Shown here in pieces: positions 27,637-37,668 of a stretch of 64,000 nucleotides of DNA (its first letter is position 1; each line of letters opens with the position of its first letter). Under the pieces are notes generated by a model, which was not told where the DNA came from, did not search any database, and worked only from the letters and a program-made list of their open reading frames with translations. The stretch is from Candidatus Bealeia paramacronuclearis (GTDB lineage Bacteria; Pseudomonadota; Alphaproteobacteria; UBA9655): contig NZ_JAVHWZ010000003.1 of NCBI RefSeq assembly GCF_035607555.1, positions 62,001 through 126,000 of the forward strand. Direction: 5' to 3'. The translations under genes were made by a program, and so were the position numbers.

Positions 27637-28659
27637 ATGGCCAACTCAAATCGGCGCACAGACACTTCTTTAAAAGACCAACTTTTTCAGGAGCCTTATC
27701 TTTTCGAGTTTCATCGCGCCATTCAAATTCTGGAGCTGATGGAGCCTGATAAGCTACCTTTAGGTTTAGGCGTAAATGCGAAAGATGAAGCTGTTGAGAT
27801 CAAATCGCGCGCGCATTTTGATTCTTTGAGAAGTGATATTTATAGTCTTGAAAGCACCACGCAGCGTCATCAAACGCCCGTTATGGAAATTAATTTTATG
27901 GGGATTGCAGGCGTCCAAGGACCTCTGCCTTTTCCTTATAGTGAAATGATCATTCAACGCCAAAGAAGTGGAGATAGTAGTCTTAGAGATTTTTTAGATA
28001 TCTTTAATCATCGATTGGTCTCGATTTTGCACCGCATTCGCAAACAATCTCAGATCAGTCTTTTTTCAAAACAACCCGATAAAATTCCTCATGCCACAGC
28101 TCTGAAGGCATTTTTGGGGATTAATGCAAAATCATTGCAAAAGCGCATGAAAGTGCCAGATCGTGCATTGTTGCAGTATGCAGGCCTTGTGTGGCGAAAA
28201 CCCCACTCCCGTGAAGGTCTTGTCCAGCTTTTGATGACCTATTTTAATGTGCCCGTTACAATCGAAGAATGTGTGGGAAAAAGACGTGCCATTCATCCTG
28301 AGCATCAAACGCGCATTGGGCAATCTGGGCAATTTCAAACCCTTGGAAAAACGGCCGCTTTGGGAACGGCCATGTGGGATTACCAATCTCATTTCAGAGT
28401 TATCTTAGGACCACTCACGGCCAAACAATTTGCGCGCTTTTTGCCACACAAAAGTTCCTATCAAAGACTTTCAGATCTCATTAAATTTTATGTTCCCACA
28501 AACATGGATTTTGAAATTGAATTGCTGATTCAGCGGAAAGATATTTTTGCGCTCAAGCTCGATGAACAACATGCACTTGGCTGGACGTCTTGGCTTGGAA
28601 AAGCAAAACATAAAAACGACGTGCCAGATCTTCGGGTGCGTTTGGGATCTCAGATTTAG
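27637..28659 (+). CDS. tssG: Type VI secretion baseplate protein TssG
   Basis: About 340 residues, usual for TssG. Motifs include FEFHRAIQILELMEPDKLPL at the N-terminus, EINFMGIAGVQGPLPFPYSE and DFLDIFNHRLVSILHRIRKQ, all characteristic of TssG/VasB. Two TssF and one TssG form each baseplate wedge around the T6SS needle. It overlaps the 3' end of tssF by 37 bp, so translation was probably coupled; the IS array just upstream may uncouple it. No other T6SS genes are in the window. GGA precedes the ATG at 27637; GTG 27628 is an alternative. Confidence 0.93.
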   Translation: MANSNRRTDTSLKDQLFQEPYLFEFHRAIQILELMEPDKLPLGLGVNAKDEAVEIKSRAHFDSLRSDIYSLESTTQRHQTPVMEINFMGIAGVQGPLPFPYSEMIIQRQRSGDSSLRDFLDIFNHRLVSILHRIRKQSQISLFSKQPDKIPHATALKAFLGINAKSLQKRMKVPDRALLQYAGLVWRKPHSREGLVQLLMTYFNVPVTIEECVGKRRAIHPEHQTRIGQSGQFQTLGKTAALGTAMWDYQSHFRVILGPLTAKQFARFLPHKSSYQRLSDLIKFYVPTNMDFEIELLIQRKDIFALKLDEQHALGWTSWLGKAKHKNDVPDLRVRLGSQI

Positions 28660-28673
28660 ATTTTCCGGGAAGA

Positions 28674-28748
28674 TGGTGCCATCGGAGAGAATCGGACTCT
28701 CGACCTCACCCTTACCAAGGGTGTGCTCTACCACTGAGCTACGATGGC
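28674..28748 (-). tRNA. tRNA-Thr (anticodon GGT)
   Basis: The reverse complement folds as a cloverleaf: acceptor GCCATCG paired with CGATGGC, D arm GCTC-AGTGGTA-GAGC, anticodon stem CACCC/GGGTG around the loop TTGGTAA giving anticodon GGT, and T arm GAGAG/CTCTC. The discriminator is A and CCA is encoded. It follows tssG on the opposite strand. Confidence 0.95.
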
Positions 28749-28871
28749 GTTGGCCTGCAATCTGCCATAGGCCTGAGAGTGATGCAAGAGGAAGGTGATG
28801 CCTTTTTGAAAAAAGGTAGATTATGGGCATACTAAGCGATTTTTAAATAATATGTTCCCTGGATTGTCGCG

Positions 28872-29759
28872 CTAAGTTGAGCGCTCTTTGCTCCCAATGA
28901 TATTAGAGAGGATTTCGTCAAATTTCATCTGATGACGAAACCAGGTGAGCTGCCGTTTAGCATACTGGCGCGTTTTGATCATCATAAGGTTTTGTGCAAT
29001 CTCCAAAGACAGATCGCCCTTTAAATACGATTCAATTTCATCAAACCCAATGGCACTTCTAAGAGACGCAATTTCAGACAATCCTTTCTCCAAAAGAAAA
29101 CTAACTTCTTCAATAGCCCCTTCTTCCCACATTTTAAGAACGCGCTCTTTCATAGCGCTTTCATGGGAAGCCCGCTCTGGAAAAATGCCGATTTTGTAAA
29201 ATGCATAAGGGCTGGGATTTCGCCTTAAAGACTGCCAAAAGGACAGAGACCGTCCCGTTCCTAAAAGCACCTCAAGAGCCCGAGCGTTACGCTGGAGATC
29301 ATGGGGATGAAGGCGTTCTGCCATAAGGGGGTCCTGGGTTTCTAAAAGATATCGAACCTCCAAAAGCTTTAGAGGCCTAACATAATCTTTGGTCGCTTGG
29401 GGCACGTCAGGAATGGGGGAAAGTCCTTCCAAAAGAGTGTTGAAATAAAACCCAGTCCCTCCCACAAGAATGCAAGGACTTGTAGCTTCCTCCAAAATAT
29501 GAGTCACATCCTCTACCCATTTTAATGCGGAGTATTGCCCTTCAGGTCCCAAAAATCCATAAAGGCAATGAGGTACGATTTCTTTGTCTTGAGTTGAGGG
29601 TTGGGCCGTTAAAATGGGAAGGTCTTGATAAATCTGGAGACTGTCCGCATTAATAACTATGCCGCCCACTTTTTGGGCGAATTCGAGCGCATAAGAGGAC
29701 TTTCCCGACCCTGTAGGTCCTGCGACAATGTAATGCTGAAGGTGTTGCTTTTCTTTCAT
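28872..29759 (-). CDS. miaA: tRNA dimethylallyltransferase MiaA
   Basis: 295 residues. It has the P-loop IVAGPTGSGKSSYALEFA at the N-terminus, the conserved INADSLQIYQDLPILTAQP, and ILVGGTGFYFNTLLEGLSPI. MiaA transfers a dimethylallyl group to A37 of tRNAs reading codons that begin with U, stabilising codon pairing. It acts in the cytosol. It is divergent from uvrA and follows tRNA-Thr. Confidence 0.96.
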   Translation of the reverse strand: MKEKQHLQHYIVAGPTGSGKSSYALEFAQKVGGIVINADSLQIYQDLPILTAQPSTQDKEIVPHCLYGFLGPEGQYSALKWVEDVTHILEEATSPCILVGGTGFYFNTLLEGLSPIPDVPQATKDYVRPLKLLEVRYLLETQDPLMAERLHPHDLQRNARALEVLLGTGRSLSFWQSLRRNPSPYAFYKIGIFPERASHESAMKERVLKMWEEGAIEEVSFLLEKGLSEIASLRSAIGFDEIESYLKGDLSLEIAQNLMMIKTRQYAKRQLTWFRHQMKFDEILSNIIGSKERST

Positions 29760-29829
29760 GGTAAATATGTTTATAACGTTTAGACAACTTGAGAGTCACG
29801 ATAAAAATTGATCCTGACTTATTTAACTT

Positions 29830-32673
29830 ATGGTTTATTTCATGTCCTCATCCATTTTGATCCGCGGCGCTCGCGAACACAATTTAAAAAACCTGACGGT
29901 AGAAATCCCCCGGGATCAGCTTGTCGTCATCACAGGGCTTAGCGGATCAGGAAAATCCTCCTTGGCATTTGATACTCTTTATGCGGAAGGGCAGCGACGC
30001 TATGTTGAAAGTTTGTCGTCCTATGCGCGCCAATTTTTGCAACTCATGCAAAAGCCAGATGTAGACGGCATAGACGGGCTTTCCCCCGCCATTTCTATTG
30101 AGCAAAAAACCACATCTAAAAATCCCCGCTCGACGGTTGGAACCGTCACAGAAATTTATGACTATTTAAGACTTCTTTTTGCGCGCATTGGTGTGCCCCA
30201 TTCTCCCGCAACGGGACTTCCCATTCAAAGCCAGACGGTTTCTGAAATGGTCGATAGGATTTTAATTCTACCGCAAGGCACACGCCTTTATTTATTGGCG
30301 CCCATCGTTCGCGGTCGCAAGGGCGAGTACAAAAAAGAAATCCTTGATTTGCGTAAAAAAGGATTTCAACGCATTCGCATTGATGGAAATCTGTACGATA
30401 TTGAAGATGCGCCTGAGCTTAATAAAAAACTCAAACATGATATTGAGATTGTGGTCGATCGTCTTGTGGTGGGACCTGATTTGGGGAACCGCTTGGCAGA
30501 GGCAATTGAGACGGCTCTGAATCTTTCCGGTGGACTTTTGTATGCCCTAAACTCTGAAACTCAAGAGGACATCGTTTTTTCCTCTAAGTTTGCTTGCCCT
30601 GTTTCTGGATTTACCATTGAAGAAATTGAACCCCGATTGTTTTCTTTCAACAGTCCTTTTGGTGCCTGTCCCGCTTGTGATGGATTGGGGATGAAAGTCT
30701 CTTTTGACCCAGATTTGATCATTCCTGATGAAACATTATCTTTGGAGGGAGGAGCTGTTGCCCCCTGGGCCAATTCCTTTGCTTTTTATTATAATCAGGC
30801 TCTCGAAGCGGTGTGCCAAAAATATGGCGGCAAAATGACGATACCTTTCCATAAGCTGCCTGAAAAAACGAAGGAAGTCATTTTATATGGTTCGGGTAAA
30901 GATTTGGTTCCAACGCGCATTGAAGATGGAACGCGGAGTTATCAAAACAATAAGTCTTTTGAAGGAGTCATTCCAACTCTCGAGCGCCGCTGGAGAGAGA
31001 GCAAAGAAAAAGAAGGTTTTCACGACGAACAAAGCAAATACCAAAGCACACAACCGTGTGAAGTGTGTTGTGGGTATCGCCTGAAACCAGAGGCATTGGC
31101 CGTGAAAATTTCCGGAAAATCTATTGGTGAGGTCACAGAACTGTCTATTGCGGATGCTGAAAATTGGTTTCAAAATTTGCCCCAACATCTTTCTCAAAAA
31201 GAGATCGATATTGCCCACCGGATCTTAAAAGAAATTCAAGAACGCCTTGGGTTTTTGGTGAGTGTGGGGTTGGGATATCTCTCCTTAAGTCGGTCTTCGG
31301 GAACACTCTCGGGAGGGGAAAGTCAGCGTATTCGTTTAGCGTCTCAAATCGGATCGGGTTTGATGGGAGTCTTGTATGTTTTAGATGAGCCCTCCATCGG
31401 GCTTCATCAGCGCGACAATGACCGTCTTTTGGCAACCTTGAAGAGACTTCGAGATTTGGGAAATTCCGTGGTTGTTGTGGAACATGACGAAGATGCCATT
31501 CGTATGGCAGATTATGTGATCGACATGGGTCCCGGTGCTGGTGCTCATGGCGGTGAGATTGTGGCCAAAGGAACACCTCAAGAAATTATAGACAATCCCA
31601 AAAGTTTGACAGGCCAATACCTTTGTCATACTCGCGGGATTCCTTTACCCGAAAAAAGGCGGAAATTGGATTCCAAAAAAGTCATTCAAATTAAAAAGGC
31701 AACCGCAAATAATTTAAAATCAATTGATGTTGATTTTCCTTTGGGTGGATTTGTAGCCGTAACCGGTGTTTCGGGGGGCGGAAAATCCTCCCTTGTTTTG
31801 GAGACACTTTTCAAAGGTCTTTGTCATGAAATTCATGGACATCATCTTAATCCAAAACCTTATGAAAGTCTAAAAGGCCTTGATCTCATCGATAAAGTCA
31901 TTGATATTGACCAGTCCCCTATTGGACGAACACCACGTTCTAATCCCGCGACTTATACCGGTATTTTCACACCCATTCGCGAATGGTTTGCGTCCCTGCC
32001 TGAATCCAAAGCCCGCGGCTATGGCCCTGGTCGTTTTTCATTCAATGTAAAGGGCGGCCGATGCGAGGCGTGCCAAGGCGATGGCGTCATTAAAATTGAA
32101 ATGCACTTTCTTCCTGATGTTTATGTCGAATGTGATAAATGCCATGGGAAACGTTACAATCGTGAAACTTTAGATATTAGGTATAGGGATAAATCCATCT
32201 CAGACATTCTCGATATGACCGTGGATGAGGCTATCAATTTTTTCCATTTCATGCCGAGCCTGCGGGATAAATTGGCGACCCTCGCCAAAGTGGGGCTTGG
32301 ATATATTCATGTGGGACAACGGGCAACCACCCTTTCTGGAGGGGAGGCCCAACGCATCAAGCTCTCAAAAGAGCTCGGAAAACGGGCCACAGGAAAAACC
32401 CTTTATATTTTGGACGAACCCACAACTGGCCTTCATTTTGAGGATGTCCGAAAACTTCTTGAAGTTCTTCATGCCCTTGTTGATCAAGGCAATTCTGTGA
32501 TTGTGATTGAGCATAATCTTGAGGTGATTAAAACGGCCGATTGGATTATTGATCTCGGGCCCGAGGGTGGCGATGGCGGCGGTGAGATTGTAGCCTTTGG
32601 CACCCCTGAAAATGTTGTGAAAGTTGAAAAAAGTTATACCGGCCTTTATTTAAAACCGTATTTAAAAGGGTGA
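29830..32673 (+). CDS. uvrA: UvrABC excision nuclease subunit A
   Basis: 947 residues, the normal length. Two ABC ATPase modules are present: Walker [21 protein letters not shown] and [20 protein letters not shown], signatures [18 protein letters not shown] and [16 protein letters not shown], and Walker [15 protein letters not shown] and [13 protein letters not shown]. Zinc-binding cysteines occur in CPACDGLG and [14 protein letters not shown]...CDKCHGKR. UvrA with UvrB recognises bulky DNA damage in nucleotide excision repair. The start could be ATG at 29830 or 29842; neither has a clear Shine-Dalgarno. Confidence 0.98.
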   Translation: MVYFMSSSILIRGAREHNLKNLTVEIPRDQLVVITGLSGSGKSSLAFDTLYAEGQRRYVESLSSYARQFLQLMQKPDVDGIDGLSPAISIEQKTTSKNPRSTVGTVTEIYDYLRLLFARIGVPHSPATGLPIQSQTVSEMVDRILILPQGTRLYLLAPIVRGRKGEYKKEILDLRKKGFQRIRIDGNLYDIEDAPELNKKLKHDIEIVVDRLVVGPDLGNRLAEAIETALNLSGGLLYALNSETQEDIVFSSKFACPVSGFTIEEIEPRLFSFNSPFGACPACDGLGMKVSFDPDLIIPDETLSLEGGAVAPWANSFAFYYNQALEAVCQKYGGKMTIPFHKLPEKTKEVILYGSGKDLVPTRIEDGTRSYQNNKSFEGVIPTLERRWRESKEKEGFHDEQSKYQSTQPCEVCCGYRLKPEALAVKISGKSIGEVTELSIADAENWFQNLPQHLSQKEIDIAHRILKEIQERLGFLVSVGLGYLSLSRSSGTLSGGESQRIRLASQIGSGLMGVLYVLDEPSIGLHQRDNDRLLATLKRLRDLGNSVVVVEHDEDAIRMADYVIDMGPGAGAHGGEIVAKGTPQEIIDNPKSLTGQYLCHTRGIPLPEKRRKLDSKKVIQIKKATANNLKSIDVDFPLGGFVAVTGVSGGGKSSLVLETLFKGLCHEIHGHHLNPKPYESLKGLDLIDKVIDIDQSPIGRTPRSNPATYTGIFTPIREWFASLPESKARGYGPGRFSFNVKGGRCEACQGDGVIKIEMHFLPDVYVECDKCHGKRYNRETLDIRYRDKSISDILDMTVDEAINFFHFMPSLRDKLATLAKVGLGYIHVGQRATTLSGGEAQRIKLSKELGKRATGKTLYILDEPTTGLHFEDVRKLLEVLHALVDQGNSVIVIEHNLEVIKTADWIIDLGPEGGDGGGEIVAFGTPENVVKVEKSYTGLYLKPYLKG

Positions 32674-32700
32674 TCCCATAAGTTTTCGAAAGGTGTTGTC

Positions 32701-33063
32701 ATGTCTTCCACAGAAAGTTCCAAAGTCTATCTTTTTTCCTATGGCACATTAAGGGATAAGTCTGTCCAAATTGCTACTTTTTCACGCGTATTGAAAGGCG
32801 TTCCGGATAAACTTCAAAGTTATCATTTGCTCGACCTTCAGATCACGGATCCCCATGTCATTCAAGTCAGTGGGAAAGCCGTGCACCAAATTCTTCAACC
32901 CTCAAAAAATCCAGAAGATTTCGTAGAGGGCTTGGTTTTTGAGCTCACGCCTCAAGAGCTCATAAACGCCGATGACTACGAAGTGGCTGATTACAAGCGC
33001 ATCAAAGTGCAATTGGCCTCTGGTCAAATGGCCTGGGTTTATGTGAGTATCGATCATCCCTAA
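32701..33063 (+). CDS. Gamma-glutamylcyclotransferase-like (GGCT/AIG2) protein
   Basis: 120 residues. It begins with VYLFSYGTLRDKSVQ, the substrate-binding YGTLR loop of the GGCT fold, and has the catalytic-type acidic residue in ADDYEVADYKRIKV. Members release 5-oxoproline from gamma-glutamyl compounds, but many bacterial ones are uncharacterised. It lies 27 bp after uvrA and 18 bp before the ymdB-like gene on the same strand, so the three may be cotranscribed. Confidence 0.85.
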   Translation: MSSTESSKVYLFSYGTLRDKSVQIATFSRVLKGVPDKLQSYHLLDLQITDPHVIQVSGKAVHQILQPSKNPEDFVEGLVFELTPQELINADDYEVADYKRIKVQLASGQMAWVYVSIDHP

Positions 33064-33081
33064 ATAGACAAGGAACACACA

Positions 33082-33896
33082 TTGAAAATTCTTTTTATCG
33101 GTGATCTCGTAGGCCTTTCTGGCCGGAAGGTTGTAGTTGAAAATTTACCCGGCCTTCGGCGGCAGCTCAATCTTGATTTCGTTATTGCTAATGCTGAAAA
33201 TGCCGCCCACGGTTTTGGAATAACCGGTAGAATTTGTGAGGAGCTTTATGAGGTGGGCGTTGATGTCATTACCTCAGGAAATCACATGTGGGATAATAAA
33301 GATATTCTCCCCCGTATGAAGGATCTGCCACGTCTTTTGCGTCCCTTGAATTATCCGCCGGGCACACCGGGACAAGGCTCTGGAATTTATACGACAAAGA
33401 ATGGCAAACGCGTGGGCGTCATGAATGTGATGTGTCGATTATTTATGGACACTTTGGACGATCCCTTTCGCGCCATTCAAAAAGAGCTTGAGACTATGAA
33501 ATTGGGACATGATGTGGACGCCTTGGTCATTGATGTCCATGGGGAGGCTTCGAGCGAAAAAGCCGCCATGGGATATTTTGTGGATGGCCGCGCAAGCCTG
33601 ATTGTGGGAACTCACACCCACGTGCCCACAGCGGATGAACGCATACAACCTAAAGGGACCGCTTTCATGACGGACGCGGGCATGACAGGAGATTACGATT
33701 CAGTGATTGGAATGAAAAAGGATGTGCCTTTCAAAAATTTCTGACTAAAATGCCCACAGAGCGCATGGAGCCCGCAACAGGTCCTGCAACACTTTGCGGT
33801 GTTGTGGTTGAAACAGATGATCAAACAGGCCTTGCCGTTAACATTGTTCCCCTCCGATTGGGAGGGCTTTTGAAGTCCGCTTGGCCAGTTTTTTAG
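33082..33896 (+). pseudogene. YmdB/TIGR00282-like metallophosphoesterase, frameshifted
   Basis: The TTG-started frame gives 220 residues with metal-binding motifs of the calcineurin-like fold: FIGDLVGLSGR, IANAENAAHGFGI, TSGNHMWDNKD, DVHGEASSEK and IVGTHTHVPTADE. It ends prematurely at 33744 after DVPFKNF. In another frame the family C-terminus continues KFLTKMPTERMEPATGPATL to a TAG at 33896, giving about 271 residues, the family length. Loss of one A from an A6 run (now A5 near 33732-33736) explains the break. YmdB-type enzymes hydrolyse cyclic nucleotides. It could be a true mutation, slippage-corrected, or a sequencing error. Confidence 0.82.
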
Positions 33897-33957
33897 AGCA
33901 CGCTGACTTCACGAGCTCCTTTATTTTGGTCAAATCATGTGCCACTTTGTCAAGAAA

Positions 33958-34047
33958 TGGCGGAGGGGGAGGGATTCGAACCCTCGGTACGCTTGCGCGT
34001 ACAACGGTTTTCGAGACCGCCCCGTTCAACCGCTCCGGCACCCCTCC
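33958..34047 (-). tRNA. tRNA-Ser (anticodon CGA)
   Basis: The reverse complement is a class II tRNA with acceptor GGAGGGG/CCCCTCC, anticodon loop CTCGAAA (anticodon CGA, reading UCG), a long variable arm with stem GTACGC/GCGTAC and T arm GAGGG/CCCTC around the loop TTCGAAT. The discriminator is G and CCA is encoded. Confidence 0.95.
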
Positions 34048-34164
34048 GTATTTGTGTTTTGAACCTAACTGAGAGTTGAAAAATATTCAAGTCATGGCCT
34101 TAACGACTTTTTAATGAACTTGGCAGAGCATGGGAGGACCCTAAAATAAATCTGGAGGTCTATT

Positions 34165-34911
34165 ATGAAAAAAGGATTCATTCTCGTGTCTGTCTTAACC
34201 TATTCTGTACTTTGTGCGCCTGAGGATTTGGAGGCAGGCAAAAAAGGAAGACACTCTCACAAAGAGACTATGCCTCCCCAAACAACGCCTCGGAAATTAT
34301 CCCAAGAGCTCCCTAATCAAACTATTCCCAAAGCACCACCACCTCCGCCGGATTTTTCCACTGCCCTTGTTGTGAAAAAAGAAACATCAACCCTTGAAAA
34401 TAAGAATGAGAAAAAAAAGAAAGGGGCTTTCAAAATTGTCCAAGGAGGGCAGGATCTTATCAAGCACGGAAAAAAAATTTTCAAAGAGATCACCTCCGGA
34501 AAACCTGGCATCCTTTTCGAAATCCCGCACGATATTCTTTCCAAAGTGATATTAAAGAAAGTCGATATTAACGTTCTACCTCAAGTGATTGGAGGAAACA
34601 AACCACCCTCACAATCCGCCTCCTTGATCAGCCAAATTATGGGAACACATGCTGTTGAAGAGCTCAAGAAAAAATCAGAGTCCACGCAAGAGCGTCGCCG
34701 TTATTTGGAGTGGGTCAAATCGGAATCTCAAAAGCCAGAACGACAAGAGCTTTTCAGTGAACTGCAAGACGTCGTTAAAATGAAGGCCCTGGAAAAAGAA
34801 AGTCAAGAATTAAAAGCTGAAAAAGAACGGCTTGAAAAGTTAGTTCAGGAGAAAAAACTTCAAGAAAATGCACAAAAAAAGAAAGGATGGAAGCTCTGGC
34901 CATTTCAGTAA
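34165..34911 (+). CDS. Exported proline-rich and coiled-coil protein of unknown function
   Basis: 248 residues, no recognised family. MKKGFILVSVLTYSVLCAPE is a signal peptide; Cys17 or so lies at its end but the surrounding residues do not form a standard lipobox. A proline-rich stretch (IPKAPPPPPDF) follows around residue 55, then a lysine-rich basic part, and the C-terminal 70 residues form a predicted coiled coil ending in WKLWPFQ. The segment FEIPHDILSKVILKKVDINV near residue 117 vaguely recalls an F-box start, but this is weak. TCTGGAGG precedes the ATG. It is 23 bp before the NAD(P)HX repair gene. Confidence 0.75.
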   Translation: MKKGFILVSVLTYSVLCAPEDLEAGKKGRHSHKETMPPQTTPRKLSQELPNQTIPKAPPPPPDFSTALVVKKETSTLENKNEKKKKGAFKIVQGGQDLIKHGKKIFKEITSGKPGILFEIPHDILSKVILKKVDINVLPQVIGGNKPPSQSASLISQIMGTHAVEELKKKSESTQERRRYLEWVKSESQKPERQELFSELQDVVKMKALEKESQELKAEKERLEKLVQEKKLQENAQKKKGWKLWPFQ

Positions 34912-34934
34912 CCTGGGGGTAAAGTGATCAAAAA

Positions 34935-36401
34935 ATGAATGAGACTTCATTCCTCATGACTGAAAATTTTTATCACCTTTATACGGTCTCCCAAATGCGC
35001 GCCCGTGAGACGCATGCAGTGTCTCACGGCCTCACTTTAAGTACTCTCATGGAAAACGCAGGAAGAGCAGCCTCTCTTGAGATTATGAAAAGATGGGACA
35101 CCAAACGCACCGTCATCCTTGCTGGCCCAGGAAAAAACGGCGGTGATGGGTTTGTCGTGGCCCGCCATCTTCGAGAAGCCGGATGGCCAGTCCGCGTTTT
35201 TGGAACGCCGGAATCATCCTTGGCTCAAGAAATGGCACATCAGGTTGACGGAATTTTGCCTTTGGACAAAGTCGATTTTGAAGATCAAGATCTCATTATC
35301 GATGCACTTTTTGGAACGGGCTTGAAACGTTCTCTTGAGAACCCTTGGCACATACTCATTGCAAAAGCCAATGCATCGGGACTGCCCATTGTATCTCTGG
35401 ATCTTCCTTCAGGGGTCAATAGTGATACAGGGGAGATTATGGGTAAGGCCATTCAAGCTACACTCACAATAACTTTTGACGCACCCAAGCCTGGAGCGTT
35501 TCTTTTTCCCGGAAAAGAATTTTTCGGGATTCTTATTACAAAAGATATTGGGATTCCGAACTCAAATTCAGAAGATCTTCAGATTTTTCTGAACACCCCC
35601 GAACTTTGGAAAAGTTTTTTAAAAGTTCCTACTTGGCGCGATCATAAATTGAGTCGGGGGAATGTTCTTGTGATCGGATCTTCTCATATGGTAGGTGCGC
35701 CTAAAATGGCTGCACTTTCAGCAAGAAGAGTGGGTGCGGGATATGTGACACTCATGGTTCCCAAAACAATTGAAGCCTTTCTTCAAGGCAGTGTTTGGGG
35801 GGAGATTATAAAATCCTATAAAACCTCTGAAGATATTGAAATGGCACTTCAAAGCGGACGGTTTCAATCGGTTGTGATTGGCCCCGGCATGCCCCCCTCC
35901 TTAGAAACGCAAGAGATCGTCAAAACCATTTTGAAATGGCACAAACCCACAGTTCTGGATGGGGGAGCCTTAAGTTCTTTTGAAAATCAAAAAGAAGATC
36001 TTTTTGAATCATTACACGAAAACGTCGTAATCACTCCCCATGAAGGCGAATTTTTGAGGCTTTTTCCTCACCTTCAAGGAAAACTAAGGATTGAGATGGC
36101 CAAAACTGCATCTTCTCAAATTTCTGCCACCTTAATTTTAAAAGGAGCAGACACCCTTATTGCAAAAAACGGAAAAATTGCCATTCAACCTTTTGCCTCT
36201 CCTTGGCTTGCCACGGCCGGCACAGGGGATATTCTTGCGGGAATTCTGGGCGCCTTTCTCTCAAAAAAACTGCTCCCCTTTGAGGCGTCTTTAGCGGCCG
36301 TGTGGGTCCATGCGAGTGCTTCCCAAATTGTAGGACCTTATCTCATCGCGGAAGATTTAATTGAGGCCTTGCCTCAGGAAATGAAATGTATATTCACCTA
36401 A
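34935..36401 (+). CDS. nnr: Bifunctional NAD(P)H-hydrate epimerase / dehydratase
   Basis: 488 residues with two domains. The N-terminal YjeF epimerase part (residues 1-215) shows LSTLMENAGRAASLEIM, VILAGPGKNGGDGFVVARHL and VSLDLPSGVNSDTGE. The C-terminal ribokinase-like dehydratase part shows GNVLVIGSSHMVGAPKMAAL, ITPHEGEFLRLFP and TAGTGDILAGILGAFLS. Together they repair the damaged cofactor NAD(P)HX: the epimerase interconverts R and S forms and the dehydratase restores NAD(P)H. Several ATG starts are close together; the first is used. Its end overlaps the end of the convergent SCO1 gene by 8 bp. Confidence 0.95.
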   Translation: MNETSFLMTENFYHLYTVSQMRARETHAVSHGLTLSTLMENAGRAASLEIMKRWDTKRTVILAGPGKNGGDGFVVARHLREAGWPVRVFGTPESSLAQEMAHQVDGILPLDKVDFEDQDLIIDALFGTGLKRSLENPWHILIAKANASGLPIVSLDLPSGVNSDTGEIMGKAIQATLTITFDAPKPGAFLFPGKEFFGILITKDIGIPNSNSEDLQIFLNTPELWKSFLKVPTWRDHKLSRGNVLVIGSSHMVGAPKMAALSARRVGAGYVTLMVPKTIEAFLQGSVWGEIIKSYKTSEDIEMALQSGRFQSVVIGPGMPPSLETQEIVKTILKWHKPTVLDGGALSSFENQKEDLFESLHENVVITPHEGEFLRLFPHLQGKLRIEMAKTASSQISATLILKGADTLIAKNGKIAIQPFASPWLATAGTGDILAGILGAFLSKKLLPFEASLAAVWVHASASQIVGPYLIAEDLIEALPQEMKCIFT

Positions 36402-37020
36402 TCACATCCTTCAATGCAGCTTTCATCTCTGTAGCTGAAGATTTGTGGTTAAAGGATTTTACATATTTCCCTTGTCCGTCCATCACATAAATGATGGAGG
36501 AGTGATCCATGACATAATCTGTCATACCAGGATCTTTTACTTTTGCAGCATAGACGTGATAAGCCTTGAGAGCCTCTTGGGTTTGTGTGGAAGTTCCCGT
36601 CATCAAAACAATACTTGGATGAAAGTTGCTTGAATAGGTTTTGAGTTGAGAAACCGTATCTCTTTCCGGATCAATAGTAATAAAAGCTACGTTGAGCTTG
36701 TCGGCCCCGACCCCATCCAAAAGTTGGGTGAGATTTCCCAAAGCCATCGGACAAATATCGGGACAAAACGTATATCCAAAATAGAGGAGTGTAGGTTTTC
36801 CCAAAAAATCCTTTTCAGTTTTGGGATGTCCATTTTGATCCACGAGATGAAAAACTCCCCCAATAACGGGCCCCTTTCCCAAATCTTGGGAAGGCCCTTC
36901 CCAGGACGCTCCCGCTTGAACTTTGGGTTCATGGGATTTTAAAATGCCAAGGGCAGCCATCCCTGTGACACCTGCAATAATGACAAATGCAATGAGTGCA
37001 TTTTTTCCTGTGGGACTCAT
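36394..37020 (-). CDS. SCO1/SenC-family copper chaperone-like protein
   Basis: 208 residues. An N-terminal membrane anchor (residues 8-27) is followed by a thioredoxin-like domain with the copper ligand motif TFCPDICP (CxxxC), ITIDPERD and the distal histidine region VMDHSSIIYVMD. SCO1 proteins deliver copper to the CuA site of cytochrome oxidase, or act as thiol redox proteins, on the periplasmic side. It overlaps the upstream DUF3501 gene by 4 bp, so the two are cotranscribed and coupled. Confidence 0.92.
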   Translation of the reverse strand: MSPTGKNALIAFVIIAGVTGMAALGILKSHEPKVQAGASWEGPSQDLGKGPVIGGVFHLVDQNGHPKTEKDFLGKPTLLYFGYTFCPDICPMALGNLTQLLDGVGADKLNVAFITIDPERDTVSQLKTYSSNFHPSIVLMTGTSTQTQEALKAYHVYAAKVKDPGMTDYVMDHSSIIYVMDGQGKYVKSFNHKSSATEMKAALKDVIR

Positions 37021-37622
37021 GAATGGTCCTTTCCTAATGATGTTTTTAGATCTTCAATCAACGCTGTGCGCATCGTATTTGGTAATTCTTCTGCGTAGTC
37101 ATAATGGGGATGTGCGACTTTGAGAATGACTTTTTCCGAAAGGTCTTCAAAATTTTTCATCTGATCAGGCGTCAGAAAAAATTTGATAAAATGCACGGCG
37201 GATGTTTTCCCCTCTTCCGTTGTGCGGGGATGATCATCCGTGGACTTTGCAAAAATGGACTCCTCTCCAATTTCCAAACTCACTTTTTCATCCACATGGC
37301 CCAATTGCCCTAAAAGATGTTTTCGGAGTTCTGGGTCATCAATTTCAATCAAAAGTGTGGCTACAATCTCCCGCATTTGAGGAATCATGGGTGTATAGGC
37401 TTCGATTTCATCTAGAATCTGCTCCGCTCCACCTTTTTCAATACGCACCATTTCTTGAATTTGCCAAAGGAGCGTTTTTTTATTTTCAAAAAGAACTGTC
37501 ATAAAAGGGCCCACTTGAAGTCTGCGTTGTTTTTTTACTGCCAAAATTTCTTTTTGAAATATCGTCCGATTTTCTAAAAAAAGAGGAAGGGGCTGGATGT
37601 CGTCAGGTAAAATCTGATTCAT
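37017..37622 (-). CDS. DUF3501 family protein
   Basis: 201 residues. It has the order of features I recall for DUF3501: NRTIFQKEILAVKKQRRLQV, GPFMTVLFENKKTLLWQIQE, MVRIEKGGAEQILDEIEAYT and PMIPQMREIVATLLIEIDD. The function is unknown; relatives often sit near rubrerythrin or redox genes. No signal peptide is seen, so it is probably cytosolic. It is the first gene of a two-gene unit with SCO1 and is divergent from divK. Confidence 0.8.
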   Translation of the reverse strand: MNQILPDDIQPLPLFLENRTIFQKEILAVKKQRRLQVGPFMTVLFENKKTLLWQIQEMVRIEKGGAEQILDEIEAYTPMIPQMREIVATLLIEIDDPELRKHLLGQLGHVDEKVSLEIGEESIFAKSTDDHPRTTEEGKTSAVHFIKFFLTPDQMKNFEDLSEKVILKVAHPHYDYAEELPNTMRTALIEDLKTSLGKDHS

Positions 37623-37668
37623 AATGCAATCCTATCAAAAGCGGTGTTCTCATGCGATTCACAATATG

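Larger units (their letters stand above)
23554..27673 (+). pseudogene. tssF: Type VI secretion baseplate protein TssF, interrupted by a nested IS array
   Basis: The main part (23554-25295) starts at GTG with GAGG 6 bases upstream and shows the TssF N-terminus: LEYYQQEMAYLRRSGARFAQ and DPHVERLLESFAFLTAKLQK. The array at 25296-27583 cuts it after about residue 580. The last 28 codons resume after the array (joined as VGINSYTELSLMTNDSTQLW) and end at 27673. Removing the array and one duplication gives 1827 nt, an exact 608-residue frame. The truncated product would end TSYAVCRRREKR. TssF with TssG and TssK builds the T6SS baseplate wedge. Confidence 0.9.

Noticed and set aside
34510-34600. Second F-box-like motif in the exported coiled-coil protein (FEIPHDILSKVILKKVDINV)
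   Set aside because: Only the first few positions agree with the pattern and the following helix does not; too weak to report as a domain.
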